Positions 42,347 through 51,900 of a DNA stretch of 64,000 nucleotides are shown here, piece by piece. Made by a program: the position numbers and the translations under genes. The DNA is taken from positions 24,295 through 88,294 of the forward strand of contig JAAFJX010000017.1 in the NCBI GenBank assembly GCA_013299045.1, written 5' to 3'. This stretch comes from Cytophagales bacterium (GTDB lineage Bacteria; Bacteroidota; Bacteroidia; Cytophagales; Bernardetiaceae). Each line of letters starts with the position of its first letter. The first letter of the stretch is position 1. The notes under the pieces were generated by a model. The model ran no database searches. It was not told the DNA's origin and saw nothing but the letters and a program-made list of their open reading frames with translations.

Positions 42347-43372
42347 AATGAAATTAATACAGATTATTCCACGTTCAAGCGCAAATACTCTATTTTTGAG
42401 CCGTTCTGCACATAAACGATGTAAATACCGACGGACAAAGTGCTGATATCCAAGCTCGTTTCGCGGGTTTGGCTCTGAACGGCTATTTTTTCTAGGCCAT
42501 ACATATCCTTGATGCGAATATCCAGGCCACCTTGCGCTATTGGTATTTCATTCCTGACCGTTACTGTTACTTGGTTTTGGGCAGGGTTGGGCGCGAGGGA
42601 AGCTATGCGGCCACCAGGGTCGCCCGTATCGCAGTCTTCTATTCCGTACTGAATGAGGTTAGACCACAATGAGTAGCCGCAATTACTTAGTGCTCTTACT
42701 CGGGCATGATACGCACCATAAGACCAAGCGTTTAGTGGTTCTTCATTCAAACTGCCAGTAAATGTCCATGACCCACCTGTTACTAGCTTGTCTATTTGCC
42801 ACTCATACGTTAGTTCAGGTACATAGGTAGAAGGCTCTATGAAAAGATAATCTTCATGTCGGCATTCTCCAGACACATCCAATATGGGTGTTTTAGGTAT
42901 GCCTGCCCAAAGTTTATAGGTATAAATACGGCTTGTACCGCAGTTTTGACCAGGGGGCAGCGTGGAAGCCAACTGCAAGTTAAGTGTAACTGGCCCGCTA
43001 TAGGTAGTAGTGGTGTTCGCAATAACTGCAACGTGTGGGCTGCCAGGCAGGGTGGTGAGGGAGATGCCTGGTATGGGTGGCCCCCCAAAAGCCCATGTAT
43101 AACTCGTGCTGGGATAGAGCGCGGCATGAACGAGTTTGGCGCTTCCAAAGCAAATGTCCCCAGACGAGATATTGACACCAGGGCTTGATAGCTGGGCAAT
43201 ACAGCCACCACCGCCAGGAAAAAAGCACTGCGGTCAGCAGCAGCACAACGCATACGCGCAGCTTGCTCTTTCGTGAACATCTTTATACAGGAAGAGTAGT
43301 CCATTAAGTTTTCGTCCATATCAGGTAGACCATGTGAACACTCATTTCCGCCACAATCGTCCAAACCTGTCG

Positions 43373-43925
43373 TTTATTAAAACCGTCCTTTCCGCAGAGT
43401 TGCGGGGGTTTTTGAACGAAAGCAAGCTCTTAAATTAACCTCTCTTGAGTCGTCAAAAAGCCCTTTTTGAGTTTTTTAAGTTCTAATTGCCCTCTTTTGT
43501 CCCTTGTAGAGGCCATTTTCTCGCGTTTTCAAATAACTTTTTGTCAAATTCCTTACATCTGACTTTTGACTAATGATTGTTTTTGTACAATTTATTGGGC
43601 GTTCCCGCTTCGCGGTCGTTCGTCTTTGGGCTTCGCTTCGCTTCGGTGCTACGCACTAAACCCGCCGCCTCTCTAACGCAAATACAGGCCAATAGACATA
43701 CTCAATAACAAAAAAAGGATAAAGTCGCAAACCCGCTTGATGCCTAAAAATTACTTTTGTCCTATTTTGCCTTAGCCCTAGCATAGCCGTATGATAGCCG
43801 TATGATAGCCGTATCATAGCCGTAGTTGGCCGTACTTTAAAAGTAAAGCCTCTATCTTAGAAAAGTACAATTATTCGCTTCCTAAAACTTACATCTCTTA
43901 GAGAGGTTAATTAAGAGCTTGTTTT
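43373..43925. repeat. ~550-bp non-coding repeat element (family A), copy 2, inserted in the metalloprotease gene
   Basis: Aligns with 14091-14635. It is flanked by TTTAT at both junctions (about 43373-43377 and 43926-43930), a possible 5-bp target duplication. Inverted arms at 43433-43450 and 43900-43921 read CAAGCTCTTAA. It contains the identical 83-bp block and four ~11-bp ATAGCCGTATG-type units near 43793-43840. Confidence 0.85.
43597..43679 (+). repeat. 83-bp GC-rich conserved repeat (family B), copy 3
   Basis: Identical by eye to 14306-14388 over all 83 bp and to the reverse complement of 10093-10175. Confidence 0.88.
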
Positions 43926-44841
43926 TTTATCGCGTGGTGTATCCTCACATAAATCACCTGCTAGATAATCACAATAATCGTAGCAACCATGTGTAAAGGT
44001 GTGCAAAAGATTAAGCCAATGTCCTACTTCATGCGTTACAATGGCGCGGTTAAAGCCATGCGTTTCTTGCACAATAGCTGGTTCAACGGCAATGCCTGAG
44101 AACTGAGGAAAGTAAGTGTCCCATTTAGGAAAAGTAGAAAAGCCTAATAAACCCTCTATGTACAGGTCGCATACCCAAATATTCAGATACTTGTCAGAAG
44201 GCCAAGCTGTGCTGCCATCATCATTGATATTATCTCTCTTGACACATGGAATTATATTCCCAAAAAACTCCGTATCGTCACTTGTATATCGTTCTTCGTC
44301 AGGACCTAGATCTATTGGGTCAATAGGCCCCATAAAACTAGATTTCTGCGTAGATTTTCTGATAATACCGCTGTGTGGGTTGCCCCATGGGTCAACAGAA
44401 GCCAACACGAATTTTATCTTGGTGTCTCCTGAATAAAAAGGCAGCCACATGGAAGGAATGCTGGTTTGGTCTGGGTGGGTGCCGGCAAAGTACTGATTCA
44501 GTTCTTTGAGAGTGTTGTATACTTCGCCATCGGAAACATAAGGGTCCTCGCCCTCATTACGAACAATATGAAAAACGACAGGAATGGTGTAGATACCCTC
44601 AGGGCAATCAGTATACGGACTCAGACAGTCCGTGGTTATGCGTCCATTTTTGTTGGCAAGCATTTTTTGCTCCATTTCGGCACGCATCTGCGCATAACTG
44701 AAAGAGTCTAGTTCAGTACCGCAGCCTTTTTGGGCGAGAATCCCCCCCCCCCATTAAAAATCGTGCCAAAAAGCAGAATGAGAGAGAGATTAAAATTTGA
44801 TTATTTTTCATTTATTTCAAATTTATAGGGTTAAATCAAAA

Positions 44842-45396
44842 TTAATATCTGCGTTTAAATATTCTGTAGAAAGTTATATGGCTGGGGTCTGCAGGAAATT
44901 TAAGATAGTTAAAATCCAGAACTAATGAAGCACCATCAGAGCAAAGATAGAGAAATGTGCGCTCTAATATAGAATCCCCAGTTACAAAGTCCTTTTGATA
45001 AGAGTCTTGATAAAGCCCTATCTTACCCGCAGGCGTAAGCCCTATATTGTATTTTCTTACACCTCTTAATACAGGCTCACCATCACGAGAAGTGATACCA
45101 TAGTAATAAGAAGAGTCGTTTACGCGGTATTCTGTGTAGTTTGTTGTGCTGGATAATTTGTAAGAGGGCGTGTTTTCAGCTTGAGTTGGCGACAGAGACT
45201 GATTTATACTGTAAATGCCCTCCTCTTTCCATTTTCCAACCAAAGCTGCCTTGAATTCTATGGGTGTTTTAAAGTCTGCCGCCTCGTTTTCTTTGCAGAA
45301 GGGCAAGTCTGGTTCATTTCTTTTACAGCTAGTGGAAAAGATGACAGCCACCAACACAAAAGGCAGCAGCCAGTAGGGTTTCATGGTTTTTAACAT
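44842..45396 (-). CDS. Hypothetical lipoprotein
   Basis: 184 residues with a lipoprotein signal (MKPYWLLPFVLVAVIFSTSC, lipobox STSC). The mature part starts with a Cys-containing acidic stretch (KRNEPDLPFCKENEAADFKTP), then an FKAALVGKWKEEGIY lipocalin-like opening and repeated strands (TEYRVNDSSYYYGI ... ITFYRIFKRRY), as in many Bacteroidota lipocalin-like lipoproteins. The start may be the ATG at 45396 or 45384. It precedes the disrupted metalloprotease gene on the same strand, 30 nt apart. Function unknown. Confidence 0.72.
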   Translation of the reverse strand: MLKTMKPYWLLPFVLVAVIFSTSCKRNEPDLPFCKENEAADFKTPIEFKAALVGKWKEEGIYSINQSLSPTQAENTPSYKLSSTTNYTEYRVNDSSYYYGITSRDGEPVLRGVRKYNIGLTPAGKIGLYQDSYQKDFVTGDSILERTFLYLCSDGASLVLDFNYLKFPADPSHITFYRIFKRRY

Positions 45397-45540
45397 GAGT
45401 TTTGTTTATTTTTGGGTTAAAATTTAAAAGAAAAAGCCGAAACAAGAGCGTTTCAGTCCGCAAAGACAAAACCTTGCCTAATACATAGACCCAAAAAGTA
45501 TGGTAAAAGAAATAGAAAAAGTAAATTTTTTTTTAATAGT

Positions 45541-45640
45541 TTAGTCGCCCCTTAAAAAGACTGCATAAGAACAAGCACATCAATTGATTTATCTGCTTTA
45601 GGAACACCTTGACGGCCTTTGATAGACTTCTCTACTTTTT
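45541..45640. repeat. Family D-related repeat, inverted mosaic copy
   Basis: Begins AGTCGCCCCTTAAAAAG. 45545-45600 matches, inverted, the right half of 36850-36938; 45600-45640 matches, inverted, the family D interior (reverse of AGTAGAGAAGTCTATCAAAGG). It therefore looks like a recombinant between two subfamilies. Confidence 0.6.
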
Positions 45641-45786
45641 AGTCTTCCCTTAAAAAATATATAAAGTATTTATTGTCAGTAAATTAAACAAGCATTTTAT
45701 CTTTAAAAACTAAGCTATTTCAAAGTTGAAATACTTATTTGATTTGCTGATAGTAAACATCTTAGGTGTATATTATAGGGAAGACT
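45641..45786. repeat. 146-bp foldback element (family C, complete)
   Basis: The arms starting AGTCTTCCCTTAAAAAATA (45641) and ending TATAGGGAAGACT (45786) pair imperfectly over ~65 nt, forming a long hairpin. Half-copies occur at 10300, 14010, 20155 and 36900. No coding capacity. 45787-46200 beyond it holds nothing recognisable. Confidence 0.75.
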
Positions 45787-46281
45787 ATTTATTAAACATT
45801 GTTGATAGAAGTAAATCTTACCGTCAAGCATAACTAAAAGAAAAACCCTTCGTGCTTAGTAACATTGTTGATATTACGCAAATGACCTCTCATGAATACC
45901 AAAATTGCTGCTGCTACCTGCCCATGACGGCTGATGTTAGACTTACCCTTGAATGCGCTATTTGTGGGAATCAATTTTTTGCAAAACACCCACCGTATTG
46001 GTCAGCCAAATTCGCTTATTGGCGTGTCATTTATCAATGTTTGTCTTTAAAAGTAAGAGATGCAACCATTTGGCAAAGTTATTGAAAACCTTTTAGGAAC
46101 TTAATTTCGTATTAGGGTTAATATTTGTTTAGAAATACTAATTTTACGGAACTAAAGACCTAGCATTTCTATCATGCACACCCAAAACTCATAGAAGCAC
46201 TTTGTGCTTTTAGCCCTCAAATTACGTATTTTTGGCTTGATTTTTGGCACAAATAAATCATTGTTCTTAAACTATTGCAGA

Positions 46282-47553
46282 ATGTCCACTTTACTACTAG
46301 TTGTTGACGACGAGCCAGACGTACAGTTGCTGATGAAACAAAAGTTCAGGAAGCAAATCAGAGAGGAAGACTACCGCTTTATCTTTGCCTCTAACGGCTT
46401 GGAAGCACTAGAAATGCTCAAAAACCACCCCGATATAGACGTGGTACTCTGCGATGTGAATATGCCACAAATGGACGGTATTACGCTCCTGACCAAAACC
46501 CGGGAGGTTAATACGACCATACAAACCATTATTGTTTCTGCCTACGGGGATATGCGGAACATCAGAAGGGCTATGAACCACGGCGCTTTTGACTTCGTTA
46601 CCAAACCCATAAACTTCAACGATTTGGGGGCCACTATCGAGAAAACCATTAGGCACGTTAAAAAACTGAAAGAAAGCAACGCCGAAAAGGAAAGGCTCTA
46701 CAAAGAACTTGAGGCTTATAGCAAAAACCTGGAACAAAAAGTAGCTGAAAGAACCATAGAAATTACGAAGCAAAAGCAAATTATTGAAGCTAAAAATCAG
46801 AGCATTACAGAGAGCATTAATTATGCGAAACGCATACAAGAGGCTACCTTGCCTAGTTTAGACGAAATCAAAGCGGCTTTTCAGGACTCCTTTGTGTTTT
46901 TTAAACCACGCGACATTGTCAGTGGAGACTTCTTCTGGTTCAGACAGCGCGGTTCTCAGACCATCATAACGTCTGTGGATTGCACGGGGCACGGCGTTCC
47001 GGGCGCATTTATGTCCCTTATCGGCAATGATATTTTGCATGAAATTATAGATGCTTTAGGCGTAACAGAGGCCGATAAAATACTCAATGAACTGCACAAA
47101 GGCGTTCTGCGTGCATTGCGCCAGAGCGAAAGCAACAGCCGCGACGGCATGGATATTGCGCTTTGTGCCATAGACCAAGAACGCAAAGTGATGCACTATG
47201 CAGGCGCACGCTGCCCGCTTATTTACGTCCGAAACGACGAGGTACACGAAATTAAGGCCGATATTTTGCCTATTGGTGGCGCACAGCAACTTAAAGAAAG
47301 GCATTATACCAAGCACGAAATTCCACTAGATGGCCAAACAATGTTTTACATATTTTCGGACGGTTACCAAGACCAATTCGGCGGCCCCGAAGGCCAAAAG
47401 ATTATGCGTAAAGGGCTTAAAAACTTACTACTTCGCGTTCATAAAGAGCCATGTGAGGCTCAAAAGCAACATTTGGAAAGCTATATTCAAGAATGGATGG
47501 GCAACAAATACGCCCAGTTGGACGATATACTCGTCATTGGTTTTCTTGCTTAA
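46282..47553 (+). CDS. Response regulator with PP2C-type (RsbU/SpoIIE-like) phosphatase output
   Basis: About 423 residues from the ATG at 46282 (MSTLLLVVDDEPD); the longer reading from 46204 adds an unrelated leader and overlaps a TATTTTTG box at 46227. A receiver domain with phospho-acceptor Asp58 (VVLCDVNMPQMDG) and SAYGD/TKPIN switch residues is followed by a coiled coil (about 130-190) and a PP2C/SpoIIE phosphatase domain (PRDIVSGDFFWF, VDCTGHGVPGAFMSLIG, FSDGYQDQFGG, QLDDILVIGF) with the metal-binding aspartates in place. It would dephosphorylate an anti-sigma-antagonist or similar serine phosphoprotein when its receiver is phosphorylated. Followed by two kinase genes. Confidence 0.93.
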   Translation: MSTLLLVVDDEPDVQLLMKQKFRKQIREEDYRFIFASNGLEALEMLKNHPDIDVVLCDVNMPQMDGITLLTKTREVNTTIQTIIVSAYGDMRNIRRAMNHGAFDFVTKPINFNDLGATIEKTIRHVKKLKESNAEKERLYKELEAYSKNLEQKVAERTIEITKQKQIIEAKNQSITESINYAKRIQEATLPSLDEIKAAFQDSFVFFKPRDIVSGDFFWFRQRGSQTIITSVDCTGHGVPGAFMSLIGNDILHEIIDALGVTEADKILNELHKGVLRALRQSESNSRDGMDIALCAIDQERKVMHYAGARCPLIYVRNDEVHEIKADILPIGGAQQLKERHYTKHEIPLDGQTMFYIFSDGYQDQFGGPEGQKIMRKGLKNLLLRVHKEPCEAQKQHLESYIQEWMGNKYAQLDDILVIGFLA

Positions 47554-47727
47554 AATAAACTCCCGTCCGAGTTATTTCTTAGCCTACTCAACTGAAAAAA
47601 AAACGTAAATTCATCATCATAAAAGGAGTTTTTACGCACTTATTCATCTAAATTTGGGCGGTTTTAAACTGCTCAATGATAAACACAAACTCGTTTTGAG
47701 TTTTAAAAGCGCTTTTTGTTGAACTCC

Positions 47728-48762
47728 ATGCACCCAAACGAAGAGAAAGTCATTACTACGGCGCGTCATTTAATGCAGCAGCAAGAGCTACTTGACGCTG
47801 CTTCGTGGCATAGTGCCTATTCCGACTTGCTGCAAAACTACGAAACCCTGGTGGCAGAGTTTAATTTTATTGCAAAAGTGAGCGACCGTGTTTATAATAA
47901 AATGCAGAAAGTCAATGAGTTACTTCATGACAAAAAAGAAAAATTGGAAGTAGCACAGCAGGTGATTCTCAAACAAAACATGGAGCTGAGCGCTGTAAAA
48001 ACAAGTTTGGAACGGCTGGTAAAGGAGAGAACCAACGAGTTACAAGAGGCCTACAACGATATTTTGGCCATTAACCGGGAGCTAGACGGTTTTGTGTATA
48101 AGGCCGCACACGACCTGCGAGGCCCCATTGCGCGCTTGATTGGGCTTGTCAATTTAGCCAACCTAGAGGGCGACTCCGAGCAGTACTTGCCCCTCATTAA
48201 GACCTGCGCCGCCGAAATGGACGATGTTTTGCAGCGCCTCCTACAAACAAATATCATTAAGCAACATCAGCTCTACTATGAAGAGATTGCGCTTGGCGGC
48301 ACTTTTGAATTTATACTGGACGAGCTAAGAGCTTTAGGCCATTTGCATTGTGAAGTAAAGTGCTTTGCCTGCCAGAACAAAACGCTGCTGCTAACCGACG
48401 AACTTTTGTTTGTCATTGCCGTCAAAAACTTGATTCTGATTGCAGCCAAGCACGCCCAAGAGAGCCCAAAAGCCAAAATAGCTCTCCATGTTATGGAAAC
48501 ACCTAACTCTTTGCAAATTTATGTTCACTATGCAGGAGGAATCATTACTGACGCTATGCGCGAGCATCTTTTTGATTTGTTTTTTAGGTTTACTCCTAAG
48601 TCGGACGGCCTAGAGCTATATTCAAGCAAGCTAGCTGCCGAAAAACTAGGAGGCGAGCTTACTTTGGTGAGTTCTAGCGCCGAAGAAACCATTTTTGGGC
48701 TAATCCTACCCTATAACTGGCCTAATGCGGCACGGCGCGTGCCAAGAGTAGACTTGCCCTAA
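47728..48762 (+). CDS. Soluble histidine kinase-like protein with degenerate ATPase domain
   Basis: 344 residues from the ATG at 47728. An N-terminal ~110-residue coiled coil leads to a dimerisation/phosphotransfer helix with His128 (YKAAHDLRGPIARLIGL). The following HATPase-like domain is degraded: the N-box reads VIAVKNLILIAAKHA, the expected DxGxG motif is replaced by HYAGGIITDAM, and the GLGL motif appears as DGLELYSSKLAAEK. No membrane or sensor domain is present. It may therefore be unable to bind ATP and act as a phospho-relay or scaffold partner of the neighbouring regulator and NtrY-like kinase. Autokinase activity cannot be excluded from sequence alone. Confidence 0.8.
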   Translation: MHPNEEKVITTARHLMQQQELLDAASWHSAYSDLLQNYETLVAEFNFIAKVSDRVYNKMQKVNELLHDKKEKLEVAQQVILKQNMELSAVKTSLERLVKERTNELQEAYNDILAINRELDGFVYKAAHDLRGPIARLIGLVNLANLEGDSEQYLPLIKTCAAEMDDVLQRLLQTNIIKQHQLYYEEIALGGTFEFILDELRALGHLHCEVKCFACQNKTLLLTDELLFVIAVKNLILIAAKHAQESPKAKIALHVMETPNSLQIYVHYAGGIITDAMREHLFDLFFRFTPKSDGLELYSSKLAAEKLGGELTLVSSSAEETIFGLILPYNWPNAARRVPRVDLP

Positions 48763-48946
48763 TACTCAAAAATAGTTTTTCGTTAAGTAAGTGATTTTTA
48801 GGCACAAACTATTTGGTTCTAACGACAAAGCTAAAAAAAGCAAATTTATTTCTTTATAATTGCAGCAGGCGCATAGTTTTTGCGCTGGTAATATTTGGCT
48901 GCTGCTTGTTATTTCTGAGAGGCTGAGGCTAGTCTGTTCTATTGCG

Positions 48947-51900
48947 ATGTTTGTACTGACCAAAAAGTTTTTTTTACATAAATGGTTCTGGAGTCTTTTG
49001 GGCATGATGCTCTTAGGCGCTGGTCTAGGTATGCATTATTTCTGGAGCAAAGGTGGTGAAAGAGAGGTCTTTGTCAAGGAGGTGAATGAAAAGATTTTCA
49101 AAGAGTTAGCGCTGGCAGATGTTTCGCTTAGGCAGGTCAAAAACTATACAATAAAAAACCGCAAAGCCCCTTACTTAGGCCAGATTCTGAACACACACAA
49201 ACATCCTATTTTTGTTTTCGAGAATAAAAAACTAGTGAAATGGTCTGACTACAACTTTGAAATAGACCATCGCGACATCGCTCATATTAAGGTAGAGGGC
49301 TTTTTTGAGAACAAAACAGGAGATTTTTTAGCCAAAAGAGAGAGCGTACAGCTAGACACCCTCACCACTCTGGATATTGTGGCAGTAGTCCCTATTTATA
49401 GGCAGTATTCCGTTGATAACAACTATGTTAAGAACGAACTAAACACTGATATTTTTGGCGAAGCGCCCGGTGATAAAATTTGGGCAGCGCCCGGACGCGA
49501 GCAGTCATATTTTGTGTATGGCACAGAAAATAACTTTTTGTTCTCTCTCCTATTTGCCGACGAGTACATTCCAAAATTAGATGCGCAATACTGGGAGGCC
49601 CTCCTAATTCTTGTCGGTCTAATGTTACTGGTGGTGGCTATTTATCAGAAAGCCATTTTTTTAATGCGCCACCGCAAATCTTTTGAGTCTTGGCTCTTTT
49701 TGAGTGCGGCGCTTCTGGCCGTAAGATTCTTCGTGGCGAGTATAGACTACCCGCAGCAGTTCATTCAGCTTACACTTTTTGCTCCTCTAGAAGAACCCGC
49801 TCTGTTCATGGTGCCTAGTATAGGCGATTTACTTTTGAATGTAGGGGTAGTCTTCCTTATTTTTTGGTATCTTTATCTGTATTTTCACCACATTATCCAC
49901 CTCAATAAGTTTACAAAAACGCATCAATTTCTCAGAAAGGTTTTAGCGCCCATCTGGATAAGCTTTACGTTTTTCTTGGCCTTTTATCATTTCTATTTGC
50001 TGCATTTGCTCTACCAAATCAAGTACATCAGCCTTGATTTTACGGCGGCTTTGGCCTTAGACATATACAAGATTACGGCACTTGTTTTGTATCTTTTGGT
50101 TTCTCTGACCTACTTTTTTATAAGCCATTGCCTCGCGCGCTTGGTCAGAGAGTTTAAACTCAAACCATACGAGTTTTTTTTGGTGGTTGCGCTGGGTGCC
50201 AGTGTGTGTACGGTAGCCACCTTTGATACCGCCTCCACGAACTGGCCTATCATTTTCTTGCATACATTCTTTATCATGTTCTTGCTCTGGCGCGAAATAC
50301 CGCGTTCAGTTTTAAACTATTCCGTCCTAACGATGCAGTACATTATCGTTTCGGCCATAGTAAGCGCTATGATTGGCGTTTATTCTATCTATATTTTTGA
50401 GTACAAGCGCAAAGTAGAAGATAAACAAAGACTTGCCTCGCAACTTTTGCGTGAAAATGACCCCTTTGGCGAGTTTTTGCTGGCCGATGCGATAGAAAAA
50501 ATTAGAACTGACCAGCTCATACTGAACCGTTTTGATGGAATGCCAACCAACAATATGGATATTGTTTTGCACAAAATCAAAAGAATACATTTGGGAGGTT
50601 ATTTTGACAGATACGATATTTTTATACACTTCTTTGGGCACGACAAAATACCTAGAGCACCTCACCATAACCAAAACTATGATTCTTTAGAAAAAAAATA
50701 TGCACGCGCCGAACACCGTACCGACATCAGTACGGACGTTTACATCATCAGTGATGCGGCTTCCGACCAAATCCGTTATTTTGCATTTATTAACTTAGAA
50801 AACACCGACGGTATCCATACGGGCAATATTGTTTTAGAATTACACTTGCGCAAAATATTTCCTAATAGTGTGTATCCAAGCCTTATGGTCGATATGGGCG
50901 CTATACCTTTCATGGCTAAGCCAGACTGGAGCTATGGTATTTTTTCAGGCGAAAACATGGCCTTTAGTTATGGCAGCTATGCGTATGAGCCTAATTTTAT
51001 GGCGCGTTTTGCGTCCGAAATCCTTTCAGGAAACGAAATCATACACAACGGGCATCGTCATTTGCGCATAAGCGGTAATGCAGGCCGCGAAGTGGTTATT
51101 ACCTCGCCCGACTACCCCATACGGCACGTAATATCCAACTTCTCCTTTCTGCTGTTGCCCTTGCTTGTCGTGATGCTATCGGCCTCCTTGCCCTACTACT
51201 TTTTGATAAGACGGCAAGTTTTCAAATTTACTTTTACAACCCGCCTTCAGTTTTTGGTAAACTCCTCTTTTTTACTGCCCACCATCGTCATTAGTGGCTT
51301 GGTACTGAGTCTATTAAACGCACACAATGAAGAGGATACCGACAAAGTTTTTTTCAGCGAAGCCGAAAACTTAGCCCAAAACATCACACAGGAGGTCTAT
51401 GAATATTACCACAATCGCTATACCAATGACCAACTCCAGCAACTCATTGCCGAAATTGCGCGCTTTTCGCAAACAGACGTAAACCTCTTTGATACACAAG
51501 GCCGTTTGATAGTTTCTAGCCAGCCAGCCATCTACGACAACGGTTTGCTCTCACGCCGTTTGAACCCCAGCGCTCTGGCAGACATCGTTGAGAACAACAA
51601 AAACCGAGTAAAAATGGCTGAATCTATCGGTACATTGGGCTTCAGTGCGGTTTATGTGGGTATCAAATCTTTTGAAACGGGTGATGTTATTGCAATTTTG
51701 GGCTTGCCTTTCTTTCAGTCCCAGCAAAGCACCGAACGCCAGATACTGGGCGTAGTATCTATTATTTTAAACGTTTTTACGGTTGCCTTCTTGGCGCTTT
51801 TAGTCATTTCGCACGTAGCCTCTAACCTCCTCACAAAGCCGCTGCGCCTGATTACCGAAAGAATCAAAGGAGTTACCTTTGGAAAACCCAACGAGCCGGT

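Larger units (their letters stand above)
42364..44811 (-). pseudogene. M43 (pappalysin-like) zinc metalloprotease with T9SS sorting domain, disrupted
   Basis: Pieces of one gene read from 44811 to 42364. An ATG and hydrophobic leader (MKNNQILISLSFCFLARF) is followed by a G11 tract (44742-44752) that puts the leader out of frame with GCGTELDSFSYAQM. The catalytic part (44687-43926) has the metzincin motif HEVGHWLNLLHTF and CEDTPRDK. A ~550-bp family A repeat (43373-43925) interrupts it. The gene resumes with DDCGGNECSHGLPDMDENLMDYSSC (Met-turn), shifts frame once more near 43219-43225, and ends with a type A C-terminal sorting domain (SLAPNPAQNQVTVTV ... VGIYIVYVQNG). An intact version would be a secreted, surface-sorted protease. 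The insertion separates zinc site and Met-turn, so it is inactive as read. Confidence 0.88.

Noticed and set aside
45852..46085. 77-codon plus-strand frame with CAICGNQFF (possible zinc knuckle)
   Set aside because: Only one CxxC, poor coding character, no recognisable family and no promoter; left uncalled.
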